Positions 1 through 10,000 of a stretch of 64,000 nt of DNA are shown one piece after another. Where the stretch lies: assembly GCA_035630195.1 (NCBI GenBank), contig DASQLD010000221.1:1-64000 (forward strand), written 5' to 3'. Each line of letters starts with the position of its first letter. Within the stretch, counting starts at the first letter, position 1. A model generated the notes under the pieces. It did not search any database, was not told where the DNA came from, and saw only the letters and a program-made list of their open reading frames with translations. This stretch comes from DASQDN01 sp035630195 (lineage in GTDB: Bacteria > Acidobacteriota > Terriglobia > Bryobacterales > Bryobacteraceae). Position numbers and translations under genes: made by a program.

Positions 1-719
1 TTCTTGTACGGACATGTAGGCTATTGCCGAGAAAAGAGTTAAGTGCAAAAACTCAAGCACCTGTACGTACAACCCTTTATGTTCCACTACCGGCCCGTCG
101 AGCCCTGCAAGTCACTCTGGCTGAGGACTGCGCGTGTTAAGAAAAACACTGCGGGATGTAATCCGTGAAAACCTGAGAGTTCTTTGGCGACATGGGAGTA
201 CTGTCGATATTTCCGTATCATTTTGTGATAAGAACTGACCAGTAACGAGATTGTTTGCGAATCAATCCGGCACGAACTTAAACCGCGAGACTAGGCGGAA
301 ACTCCCGCGCCGGCACTTCCTACGAGCGAGAGACACGCCAGGTCGCTAACTGGGCTTCGTGTCCGAGCTTGCGATTACAGCAATACAGCAATCAACCATT
401 AATCGTGAACGGCGACAACCTGGCAACATTCCACGTAGGATCGGTAGTGAATCCATGCGTAAAAAGCGCAGTCGCAAACCCGATGAACCGCAATCATGAA
501 TAAAGTTTCTCCAGGATTGAGTGGGCAGGATTCAAACGCCGTCCCCTGCGCCACACCTCATCCCGCTCGAAACCCAATCCTATGACGGGTGTAAATAATT
601 TCAGGCATCATTCAGATACCAGCGTCGCTACGCTCCGACTTTATAAACGCGTCGGAACAGTCCATTCACATCGTCGGAATCCGCAAAAGCGTGCGACTGC
701 AAATCATCGAGCACTAGTG
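1..719. other. No recognisable gene
   Basis: Both strands were read. All frames are broken by frequent stops and no known protein motif, tRNA or clear hairpin could be recognised. Because the next 400 bases hold a decayed transposase, this stretch is probably further degenerate sequence, but that is inference. Confidence 0.4.
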
Positions 720-1102
720 CTACGGCCCATCGAAGCTACGCCACATGTCGGTGAGTGCCAGGCAAAGATACACTCGCACGCTGGCCGGCAGGTGGATCAT
801 CCGCGCAACGCCTCCCGTTGCGCCGTACTCCCTAACGGATGTGCATTCGCGCTCCGCCCGGCAATATGGAGTTCCAGCTGCGCTTCTGTCGCACGATCCA
901 GCTTTGCCGGTTCTCGCGCTACTAACGCGAAACGAACCGCCCCGGCTCCGCAACCGTTTCAGCCAGTCATAGAAGGACCACGGTGTGACTCCCACTCTTT
1001 GCAGAACTGCTTTATGGACAAGCCGCTGCGTGCTTGCTCAGCGATGCGCTCGCGCCACTCATCCGCCTTGTCGGCAGTTCCCCTCGATGATCGCTTCACC
1101 AT
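720..1102 (-). pseudogene. Remnant of an IS66-family element (TnpA/TnpB)
   Basis: Reading the minus strand from an ATG at 1102 gives a TnpA-like start with the motif ERIAEQARSGLSIKQFCKE. It then needs a frameshift near 975-995 to continue as VTPWSFYDWLKRLR, which is the usual continuation in IS66 TnpA-like helix-turn-helix proteins. About 60 codons later, around 720-800, comes LPASVRVYLCLALTDMWRSF, which resembles the beginning of IS66 TnpB (IS66 Orf2). The TnpA part is much shortened and TnpB stops after about 27 residues, so the element is dead. The plus-strand ORF over the same bases is a shadow of this remnant. Confidence 0.75.
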
Positions 1103-1241
1103 GAGAACACTATATGGCGCGTAACGGTTGATTGGGAAGAGCTGTTCACGAGCCGCTTACGTTAGCACGTTCTTTCTCGGAGGGCGACACATGATCTGGC
1201 AACGTAAAATCTAACGGTCTACCCATATCGTGGTTCACGCT

Positions 1242-1514
1242 TTACTTAGATCGCTCCGTGCTACCAATGAATACAATCGAGCCGTCGTCCAGTAACTGAC
1301 GAGTAATGAGTCGGCGATCAGTAATTGAGTGAAGAATTACCATCTCCAAGTCATCCAACGCTAAACCCGATGGAATAAGCGCCACCCATTCACAGTTATC
1401 ACAACAAAGATGTTTCAATCGTTGGGGCACCTGATCGGAGAACCAAATTTGAACGATTCGATCATACTTACTCATAGGGTCTAAGTGGTTGACAGTAAGT
1501 CCATTTAAGGACAT
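1242..1514 (-). CDS. Hypothetical protein, doubtful
   Basis: This 90-residue open frame has no recognised domain. It contains a CDNC motif (two cysteines near residue 39) and a fairly even amino-acid composition, more protein-like than the shadow frames around it. No convincing ribosome-binding site precedes either the first ATG (1514) or the internal ATG at 1475. It lies alone between a transposase remnant and the DUF4082 gene, so it could be a gene fragment or chance. Confidence 0.3.
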   Translation of the reverse strand: MSLNGLTVNHLDPMSKYDRIVQIWFSDQVPQRLKHLCCDNCEWVALIPSGLALDDLEMVILHSITDRRLITRQLLDDGSIVFIGSTERSK

Positions 1515-1821
1515 ACCGCTGTCTTTGGTCGAGTCTCGACTAAGGTCGTCACCCTGTTGTTAAGGGGAATTTTCTCTCCAAACCGTTGCAACGAGCGCCA
1601 GCCATGGTACACTTCTCATTACAGTACTAGTACTAAGAGATAGCTTACAGCTTAACTCGCGCCGGCTTGGTTCAGGTGATTGATTGACAACCCTACCAAG
1701 TCAAAAACGAACGTGTGTCCAAAAATTAAATAGTTGATAAAACGTTCAGGATCACCTACGTGTCGGGATAAGTGCGCGCAGTCCGAGATTCGAACTCGGT
1801 CCACTTACAAATAGTTAGAAG
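1515..1821. other. Intergenic stretch upstream of a DUF4082 gene
   Basis: No ORF of note was seen. The only structured element noticed is the T-arm-like palindrome at 1783-1799, listed separately. No convincing sigma70 promoter with both boxes at good spacing was found, although TTGACA occurs near 1683. Confidence 0.4.
1776..1799 (-). other. tRNA T-arm-like palindrome, possible tRNA 3' fragment
   Basis: On the minus strand positions 1799-1783 read CCGAG-TTCGAAT-CTCGG, a 5-bp stem with a 7-base TTCGAAT loop, exactly the form of a tRNA T-arm. Seven bases that could be the 3' acceptor strand follow. No matching D-arm, anticodon arm or 5' acceptor strand was found upstream, and there is no encoded CCA. 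It may be a leftover of a tRNA-borne integration site or simply a chance palindrome. Confidence 0.2.
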
Positions 1822-1827
1822 GTGATT

Positions 1828-2886
1828 ATGATTAAAGTTACAACCACAGCAATACTTTTTATGTTAGCTGTTGACGCCACGGCCCAGACATCCTTTTGGT
1901 CTGCTTCAGCAGTTCCACGAGTGCGTGAAGCCACCAATGACAATAAGTCTGTAACACTGGGACTACGTTTTTACTCAGATGTCGCTGGATCGGTTACAGC
2001 TGTACGTTTTTATAAAGGTTACGGCAATACCGGCCCCCACATTGGAACATTGTGGTCCAGCTGGGGAGACAAACTTGCCAGTGTGACATTCTCAAACGAA
2101 ACCGCGACCGGTTGGCAGCAAGCAACGTTCTCATCTCCCATCAACATCACCGCTAATACAAGATATGTTATTTCCTACTCAGCTCCGAACGGGTATTATT
2201 CATACGATCAGTATTATTCGTGGTCGACTCTGACAAATAGCTCGCTACATGTATCGGGTTCATCACCAGGTGTATATGCCTACGGATCGGGTACCGTTTT
2301 TCCCAATACTGGGTGGAACGGCAGTAATTATTGGGTAGATGTAGTCTTTAAAGCTACGGATGGTACCACTCCACCACCTAATCCGAGTACGTATAGCATT
2401 TCTGGCACCGTTAGCGGGTCAGGAACTACAGGTTTAACGCTCTCTGGTCCTGTTTCTCGTTCAACTTCAACAGATTCTATAGGAAGGTACACATTCGATG
2501 GCCTTGCGAATGGCTTATATGTGGTCGCAGCGAGCAAATCAGGCTATACCTTCACTCCACCCACCAAATCGGTAACTATAAACAACGCATCCGGGACCGA
2601 AGTTAACTTCACTGGAACAGCATCAGTCCCATCAGTCCCTCATACGGTATCGTTAAACTGGAATGCCAGTACTTCATCAAATATCAGGGGTTATAACGTT
2701 TATCGTGCTTCGTTAGCGGGTGGAGCGTTCAGTAAACTAAATAGCACACCGTTATCAGGAACGGCATACGTCGACAGCACTGTGTCCTCTGGACGAACTT
2801 ATTACTACGTTACAACGGCGTTAAACACCAGCAGCGTTGAGAGTGCCTACTCAAATCAAGCCACCGCTGTTGTGCCTTCACCCTAG
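1828..2886 (+). CDS. Secreted DUF4082 / fibronectin-III protein
   Basis: A secreted protein of about 350 residues. An N-terminal signal peptide (residues 1-20, ending near ATAQ) is followed by a DUF4082 domain (about 20-175) with the hallmarks VRFYKG, GTLWSS, GWQQATFSSP and NYWVDVVF. Next come a carboxypeptidase-regulatory-like or SdrD-type beta domain (about 185-265, ending in TVTINNASG-like sequence) and a fibronectin-III domain (about 270-352) with GYNVYRA and YYYVTTAL. ATG 1828 is preferred over GTG 1822 because AGAAGG at 1817-1822 then has good spacing. Its closest relative in the window is the next plus-strand gene. The role is unknown; such domains suggest cell-surface or matrix carbohydrate binding. 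An IS3 remnant begins 12 bases after its stop. Confidence 0.85.
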   Translation: MIKVTTTAILFMLAVDATAQTSFWSASAVPRVREATNDNKSVTLGLRFYSDVAGSVTAVRFYKGYGNTGPHIGTLWSSWGDKLASVTFSNETATGWQQATFSSPINITANTRYVISYSAPNGYYSYDQYYSWSTLTNSSLHVSGSSPGVYAYGSGTVFPNTGWNGSNYWVDVVFKATDGTTPPPNPSTYSISGTVSGSGTTGLTLSGPVSRSTSTDSIGRYTFDGLANGLYVVAASKSGYTFTPPTKSVTINNASGTEVNFTGTASVPSVPHTVSLNWNASTSSNIRGYNVYRASLAGGAFSKLNSTPLSGTAYVDSTVSSGRTYYYVTTALNTSSVESAYSNQATAVVPSP

Positions 2887-2897
2887 TGGCGCGCCCT

Positions 2898-4017
2898 CAT
2901 CCTGGATTCCGAAGGTGGTCTCGGCGGCGTGGCAGCACGGTTGGGAGCAAAGGCTGGTTCACTGCGGCCGCTGTTCGAAACTCTGCAGGTGTGCGATCGC
3001 CCAGCGAGCTGTGTGGCCTTGAAATCGGCTTGCCGAATGCCTACAGCTTTATCCGGGCGTCGGCTACCTCGAGGAAGACTTCGACATACAGGCACTCGTC
3101 GCCTAAGCGCCCGTTAAAGCTCTCAAAGAACCCATTCTCGACAGGCTTGCCCGGCTCGAATGAACTCAAGCTTCACGCCATTCTGGTAAAACCAGACTTC
3201 CATTACTTTGCCGACGAATTCGCTGCCGTTCTGAGTGATAGATTCGGGTGGTCCCTGACGAGTGCGTTTGGCAAACCGAAATCAACGAGCAATGATCCGA
3301 CTGAAGGTTCTGCGTGAACGCAAAGACACTCTCGTGTGTACTACTGATCGACGACTGTGAGGATTCGGAAGCAAACGACCATCCGCGATCGATCGCTCCA
3401 CAGGTCCATACTCAATAGCTGATTGGGCCGGCTTGCTCCAGACAAGGCTAAGCGCACCTGCCCTGCTCGTTTCGTCTGCTTTGGTGACCGGATCTGCAAT
3501 CCCTGTCGTCGATACACGCGGTATGGTCGTTTGGAAATTCACTGCGCAGCCTCGGCGGACGAATATGGTCAAGCGTCCGGTATCCGTACCGCACTCGGCT
3601 ACCAGCCAACTCTCGCAGTCAAAGACGAGCCCCATCTGCGGATCCTCCGGCCCGGTACCGGTTTGACCAACGCGTGATTCCAATCAGCCCACGAGCGGCT
3701 TACCATCAGTTGGTGTGCTTGCCGAACCTTCTCGACTAGTTGGCGAGGCGCTGCGGGCTTCAGACTGTTTTTGACAGCACCTCCTACAGAATATACTTGT
3801 CGAGCGTCAAGTCGGCCACTAAGCTTCTGAGCTTTGGTTCTCGTCTCGTAATTGCCGCAGTTCGCTGACCCCGACACCGGCATAGCGGCCACTTCCCGCT
3901 GTAGAAAAGCCTGTACCGAAACTCCCAGCCCGGGCAGATCATCGGTCATCTTCTTGCCTGCTTCACCTGCCTTATGGCATACACGATCTGCTCTTCGTTG
4001 TGACTCTTTCGTGGCAT
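2898..4017 (-). pseudogene. Remnant of an IS3-family element (OrfA and OrfB)
   Basis: On the minus strand an ATG at 4017 opens MPRKSHNEEQIVYAIRQVKQ, the typical N-terminus of IS3 OrfA. Further on, in other frames, come a leucine-zipper-like piece and then OrfB integrase-core pieces. Around 3240-3140 there is NGSEFVGKVMEVWFYQNGVK and, after a frameshift, ENGFFESFNGRLGDECL with the catalytic Glu. Near 2950-2990 lies RPHSSLGDRTPAEF, the usual C-terminus. At least three frameshifts or stops break it, so it is inactive. Its end almost touches the stop of the upstream DUF4082 gene. Confidence 0.8.
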
Positions 4018-4370
4018 GGTCCTCCTCCTTCTGCTTCGGCCAGAGGAGAGGACCACGCCCGCCATCTTCCAGTTTCCCGCTGTCTCCTTTGCGGGTTTTG
4101 GGGCACACTCAAAGTGTCCTTTTGACGACCACAATATGGCTCGTACCAGGCCGGCCTCTATTTTGGGGTTGATCGTGGATCTGTTTTCTTACGCCCGCGT
4201 GTCACCAAGTAGCCTAGGCCTGTAGAAACCTCCCTTAAGTGAGCAAGCAATAAACCTTAGTACCAGTACTCTCCCTATTGATCGTTCTGGTACTCGTCGA
4301 TCAAGTGTAAAAGATGTCATTCCGTGCGTAGTGCGCACGATCGCGAAGATCAAGCACTACAAGGTGATCA

Positions 4371-5414
4371 ATGAAAAGGTATCAAGTAGCCGCCGCATTA
4401 GTTCTTATTTCTACGTCTTTATCCTTCGGGCAGACACTCTGGACAGCATCGCAAGTGCCTGCAACGAAGCAAGTTACAAACGATACAGTATCCGTGACCT
4501 TGGGATTGAAGTTCTACTCTGATGTTGCAGGACGTGTAACGGGAGTGCGCTTCTATAAAGGTTCGCGTAACACCGGGACACATGTTGGAACACTGTGGAC
4601 AGCTTCGGGAACGAAGCTAGCAAGCGCCACCTTCTCTGGCGAAACGTCCTCTGGTTGGCAACAGGTGAATTTCTCGTCGTCTGTAAATATTGCGGCGAAT
4701 ACCACCTATGTAATTTCTTACCTTGCTCCACTTGGATCGTATGCGTGTGATCAGAATTATGCCTGGTCTACGGTGAATCCGACACCTCTTCATGTTGCCG
4801 GTTCTTCACCGGGCGTATTTGCATACGGGGCTACTACGAAAGTGCCTAATGGTACTTGGAATCAAAGCAATTATTGGGTCGATGTAGTATTCAGTCCGAA
4901 TACGAGTACACCACCAGCCACATATACCATTTCGGGAGGAATTAGTGGAGCGCCAGCAACGCTAACTCTTTCAGGAGCAGCTTCGCAAACGGTAACGACA
5001 GACGCTGCAGGAAAGTATAGCTTCTCCGGTCTCTCAAATGGTTCTTATGTAGTTGCTCCCGGTCAGAGTGGTTTTACTTTCACACCCGCAACGGCGCTCG
5101 TATCCATCAACGGCGCATCAGTTTCCAATGTTACCTTTGTGGCAGCGGCAACACCACAACCGATCCCACACTCTGTTTCGTTAAGTTGGACGAGCAGCAC
5201 CTCATCAAACGTGAAAGGCTACAACGTTTACCGTGCCGATGTGGCAGGGGGCGCGTATGCCAAACTCAACACTCAGCCCGTTGCCGGAAATGCCTTTGCC
5301 GACGGTAGCGTATCCTCTGGCCGGGTTTACTATTATGTGGCCACTACCATCGACAGTAATGATAAGGAGAGCGAGTACTCCAACCTTGCTACCGCTGTGG
5401 TACCCACACCTTAA
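4371..5414 (+). CDS. Secreted DUF4082 / fibronectin-III protein (second copy)
   Basis: A 347-residue paralog of the gene at 1828 with the same architecture: signal peptide (1-20), DUF4082 domain (about 20-175: GVRFYKGSRNTGTHVGTLW, GWQQVNFSS, NYWVDVVF), a beta domain (about 183-258) and a fibronectin-III domain (about 265-347: KGYNVYRAD, VYYYVATTI). The start ATG follows AAGGTGATCA, a fair ribosome-binding site. The gene ends just before a strong hairpin. The two copies are separated by the IS3 remnant, which suggests an older duplication later disturbed by the element. Function unknown; extracellular location is inferred from the signal peptide. Confidence 0.87.
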   Translation: MKRYQVAAALVLISTSLSFGQTLWTASQVPATKQVTNDTVSVTLGLKFYSDVAGRVTGVRFYKGSRNTGTHVGTLWTASGTKLASATFSGETSSGWQQVNFSSSVNIAANTTYVISYLAPLGSYACDQNYAWSTVNPTPLHVAGSSPGVFAYGATTKVPNGTWNQSNYWVDVVFSPNTSTPPATYTISGGISGAPATLTLSGAASQTVTTDAAGKYSFSGLSNGSYVVAPGQSGFTFTPATALVSINGASVSNVTFVAAATPQPIPHSVSLSWTSSTSSNVKGYNVYRADVAGGAYAKLNTQPVAGNAFADGSVSSGRVYYYVATTIDSNDKESEYSNLATAVVPTP

Positions 5415-5432
5415 ATAATTCTCAGATAGTGT

Positions 5433-5456
5433 GACTGGGATCTCTGGATCCCAGTC
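5433..5456. terminator. Strong hairpin between convergent genes
   Basis: GACTGGGATC, a TCTG loop, and GATCCCAGTC form a perfect 10-bp stem. It lies 19 bases after the stop of the plus-strand DUF4082 gene and 35-60 bases after the end of the large minus-strand gene. The T-run that follows is weak on both sides, so it is a likely but imperfect bidirectional rho-independent terminator. Confidence 0.65.
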
Positions 5457-5490
5457 AATTCTGCTTTCTAGTCCTCGAACTCGAACAATC

Positions 5491-6222
5491 CTTATTGATA
5501 GTTCACCCTGACCGCGAGGTCATCCAGAGAGAATGTTCGAGACGTAGACAAGCTTGCCATATTTGTAATTCGTACTCTGAACACGCCGTTCGCGAGTTGT
5601 GGGACGGTCCAAGAGGAGCGGCCCCAGAGAGAAGTAGGCTACCAAGAGTATAGGTAGCGGTCGTTGTGGTCAGTGTCGGAGTGATCTGCTGTGCCGTCGT
5701 CCATGTACTCCCACTGTCCCATGAAAGTTCAACGCACATCTGTGGTGAACTGCTAGTACTGTCCGCTCTTGCATCCAAGCGAACCTCAATACCTCGAATG
5801 GTTGAGCCTGCCGGCACGTTTAGATTGTAGTTGTAAAACGCGTGTTTATCGTGAGCATTGTTCGTACAGGATGGAAAAAGAACGAGCCCCGATCCGCTGA
5901 TGGAGTCAACAGCGAGCGCGCCATCAACGGCGAAAGCATTCGTCGGATCTGTCTGGAATCCATTATTATCTCCGCCATCCAGGGGCGCGTGTGAAGTGGG
6001 TGCTGCAAAGGCCGTGATCACAATTGGTGCCGCGATGGTGATATTCATATTTCTGTTTGCGGTTGCTGTGGCGGCATCAGTTACCCGAATCGTGAAATTG
6101 GATGTACCCACGGCGGTGGGTGTACCTGCAATGCCGCCGGTGGAAGCATTCAAGGTCAGACCGGCAGGTAATGAACCAGTAGCCACAGACCATGTACGTG
6201 GAGCTGTACCACCGCTCGCCAC
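5491..6222 (-). pseudogene. Out-of-frame C-terminal part of the large modular protein
   Basis: This frame opens inside a He_PIG (putative Ig) domain nearly identical to one in the upstream ORF. It continues through a distinct beta-rich C-terminal domain of about 130 residues (GSTIRGIEVRLDARADS, CVELSWDSGSTWT). It is the natural continuation of the gene ending at 6275, lost by indels at about 6230-6275. A second frameshift near 5630-5640 is also likely: the annotated frame ends in nonsense at 5503. The alternative frame continues WGRSSWTVPQLANGVFRVRI and closes near 5491 with a sequence rich in beta-strand pattern, as expected for this domain. Either the gene is decaying or the assembly has errors here. 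Confidence 0.7.
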
Positions 6223-7067
6223 TAGTGTTGTGGAATAGGCCGCACCGGCATTTCCGCAGGAAGTGTAGTAGTCGTTATGGAAGGGCTGATGCGATCGTGA
6301 TACTCAAGGTCCTATTTGCCCTTGCTGCTGGGGTGGCGGAATCGGACACTCGAATATTGAGCGAGCGAGTAACCGCGCTAGTTGGTGTTCCAGTGATGCT
6401 ACCTGTAGTAGCATTCAGGGTTAGCCCAGGAGGCAGGGTGCCGCTGACAAGGGACCATGTATATGGCGTTGTACCACCGTTTGCGACCAGTGTCATCGAA
6501 TAGGCGGTGCCGACAGTACCTCTCGGGAGTGCCGTTGTCGTGATCACAATTGGCGGCGCGATGGTGATACTCATATTTCTGTTTGCGGTTGCTGTGGCGG
6601 CATCAGTGACCCGAATCGTGAAATTGGATGTACCCACGGCGGTAGGTGTACCTGCAATGCCGCCGGTGGAAGCATTCAAGGTCAGACCGGCAGGTAATGA
6701 ACCAGTAGCCACAGACCATGTACGTGGAGCTGTACCACCGCTCGCCGCTATTGTTGTGGAATAGGCCGCACCGACATTTCCGCCAGGGAGTGTAGCAGTC
6801 GTTATAGAAAGGGCTGATGCGATCGTGATACTCAAGGTCCTATTTGCCGTTGCTGCTGGGGTGGCGGAATCGGACACTCGAATATTGAGCGAGCGAGTAA
6901 CCGCGCTAGTCGGTGTTCCAGTGATGCTACCTGTAGTAGCATTCAGGGTTAGCCCAGGAGGCAGGGTGCCGCTGACAAGGGACCATGTATATGGCGTTGT
7001 ACCACCGTTTGCCACCAGTGTCATCGAATAGGCGGTGCCGACAGTAGCTCCCGGGAGTGCCGTTGTC
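6014..7067 (-). repeat. 528-bp tandem duplication coding two He_PIG domains
   Basis: The segment from 6014 to 6539 is repeated almost exactly from 6540 to 7067. The period is 526 at the left end and 528 at the right end because the left copy has lost two single bases, one in the run at about 6256 and one at about 6284. A 528-bp unit is 176 codons, i.e. two Ig-like domains, so the duplication was originally in frame. Confidence 0.85.
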
Positions 7068-10000
7068 GTGATCGAGAGGGGTACGGGCGCCGCGGCGATT
7101 GCGATACTCAGGGTCTTTTCTGCCGTTGCCACCGGAGTGGCTGAGTCCGTCACGCGAACGGTAAAAGCGGATGGGGCCGCGGTGGTCGGTGTTCCTGCAA
7201 TGACCCCCGTCCCGGGGTTGAGGGTGAGACCAGAAGGTAACGAACCGGTAACGATAGACCATGTAAGCGGCGCTGTGCCACTGCTTGCCGCCAGTGTCGT
7301 GGAATAGGCAACGCCGACAGTTCCTTCCGGGAGTGCCGTTGTTGTGATCGAAACTGGTGTTGGAGCCGCAGCGATTGTAATACTCAAACTCTTCGTTGTA
7401 GTCGCTGGAGGTGTAGCCGAATCGGTTACGCGAACGGTGAAAATAGACGTACCCGAAGGAGTAGGTGTTCCCGAGATGCCGCCAGTGGAAGCATTCAGAG
7501 TAAGCCCAGCGGGCAGGGAAGAACCGCTAACAAGTGACCATGTATACGGGCTTGTACCACCACTTGCTGCCAGGGTGCCAGTATAGGCGGTACCGACAGT
7601 TCCTCCGGATAACGTTGTCGTCGTTATCGCGAGTGCAGTGCCTTGCACAGTCAAGGATGTGTTACCAGTGACACTGCCCAACCGGGCCGATATGCTAGTG
7701 GAGCCAGCGCTAGCACTGGTAGCTAGTCCAGCAGCGTTGATAGTAGCCACTGCTGTACTCGTGGAACTCCAGGTCACCTGATTCGTGAGGCTTTGGGTAC
7801 TGTTGTCCGAGTACGTTCCAGTAGCCGTGAACTGTTGCGTGCCCCCAACGAGAATCGTAGGATTCCCAGGAGTTACCGCAATCGAGGTCAACGTCGGTGT
7901 GGCCGCTGAATTGAATACGACATCCACCCAGTAATTCGCAGAATTAAAACTCTGCGTGGGAAAGACGTTTCCTGAACCATACGCATACAAGCCGTTAAAC
8001 CCAGACACGCCGTTCCGCAATGCATGCAAAGGCGGATTGTCAACTCCGGCTGCGGCGAAAAAGTTTTCATCCTGGCTGTAATGCCCGGTGCCTGTGTGGT
8101 AAGACGCGACATAGTCGGTGTTTGCCGTGATGGCAATAGGCGTGGGGAAGTTCACCTGTTGCCATCCAGAGGCAGTTTCGCTGATGAAAGTCGAGGATCC
8201 CAGGAGTTGGCCAGTGCTCGACCAGAGGTTGCCAACGTGCGTACCGATATTGGTAGCCGCTTTATAGAAGCGTATACCCGTTATGCTGCCGCTAACATCA
8301 GATCTGAATGTTACTCCCAATTCGACAGGGCTATCAGGACCTTGGTCGATTGTTCCAGGTATTGTTGTACTCGACCAGATGGTGCAATTCGTAGTGCAAC
8401 CTGACCCACTTGCACCAGATGTGGTGAAGGACCAGATGTAGTCGGCAACAAGCGCATTGCCGGCGGTGTCTCTGACCCCGGTTGTAAGTGTTGCTGTATA
8501 GGTAGTGGATGGCAAGAGTGGAGCTGCAGGCGAGAGAATCGCGCTATTACCACTCGCACTGTAGGAAGCTGTTACCAGCGTATTGGCCGGATCTCGCAAG
8601 GTGAAAGTTGACGCGTTAACGGTACTGATATTTAGGGCATTGCTGAAAGTAGTGGTCACCGTTGTGCCCACTGCTGCGGCGGTCGCCCCCGTTGCTGGCA
8701 ATGTCGCCGTCACACCCAATGGAGTCGCTCCGGCCGCTTCGGCTGCGATCTGTTGGAATTTTGCCTTTGCAGCTTGATAGCGGGATTGCGCTGCGCTTAG
8801 TTGGGTGGGGAAGAAGGAATTCCATATGCCTCCTGGCGAGGTGTTTGTCAGAAGATTATCCATCCATTGGATGAAGTAATTTGCGTCGGCGACGCTTGTG
8901 CGGATAGGCGCATTGTTAACGATCACAAACACGGCTGCTGTGTGTACTTGGTGGCCGTCAGCACCCATCCTTCGCGCAGCAAGCCATCCACTCTTCGGGA
9001 AGTTTACGGTTGTGGTTAAAGTCACCGGCGTGCCGGACGTCACCGATGCTAGTTGACTTGCCACAACAACACCGTTGTTTACCAGTTCGATAGTCCCTGT
9101 GAAATTCTGCGTTGCTGTCCATTGAACCGTCACAGGTAGGCTGCCAGTTGCAGGCAGCTGAATCTCATCCCCTGGTGTTGAGTTCCCGTTCACTTTCAGA
9201 TCGAGAAACTCTCTATGACCGTTTCGAGAAACGACTGTCCTACCATTTTTAATACCGTTAATCCAGTTTTGGTAAGTCAACTGCCCGCTTGGAACTTGTA
9301 CATAGGTCAGCAGTGACCCTAAGTCTCTACCTGCATTGCATGGATAGTCTGTACCTGCTGCAAAACCAGGTCTAAAGCCAGTATTGAGCAACTTGTAATA
9401 GGCTTGGATAAACTGGTCGGGATTCATCGGGAACGATGAACCGCTGTCATCCACATCTTCTGAGATAAAATCGGCACTGCCCAACGCTACTTCGACGGGA
9501 TATTCGATGGGTGTGCAGCAGGTAAGAGACTGAGGAATGCTGCCATCGAGGTACTGCATATGAGCAAAACCAGCAACGGCATTCCTCTGATGTGCCCAGT
9601 CGAAGATCTTAGAAGTGGACTCTTCCCAGACTTGTTGAGCTTGTGTAAGCCCTAAAGCCAAAATATGTCCCCCCAAAGCTTGGTGTGCGTATTGGGTATA
9701 AATCGCATCCCAATGCCATTCCGTATCCCAATGAACAATCCGCCCTGGTATGGAGACGGAGGCATCTTGGCCATTTACTAAGGGCAAATCTGTGGCGGGA
9801 TTTTGAACTTCACCATTGCCCATGTCGGCGAGGAGTGAGATTACTGAAAGGTTCTGCGGCGCCATGCGATTCAAAATGCTATTTAGCGCTTCCGGGGATC
9901 CGCCACAGTTTGTGTGAACATGGATATCACCAGAAAACCAATTAGTTGGCTCTGGGCCTCCGCTTGAACCACTACTTGCAGTAGTGAATGACCAGATGCG

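Noticed and set aside
582..1124. 180-residue plus-strand ORF
   Set aside because: It is the antisense shadow of the IS66 remnant on the minus strand, and its own sequence shows no protein pattern.
2886..3317. 143-residue plus-strand ORF and its overlapping ORFs
   Set aside because: They lie antisense to the IS3 OrfB pieces, which explain the sequence.
3599..4108. 169-residue minus-strand ORF
   Set aside because: It is one mis-phased frame through the IS3 OrfA remnant; the true start is the other frame at 4017.
6014..7067. Possible CRISPR or minisatellite array
   Set aside because: The repeats are long, coding and in-frame Ig-like domains, not short direct repeats with spacers.
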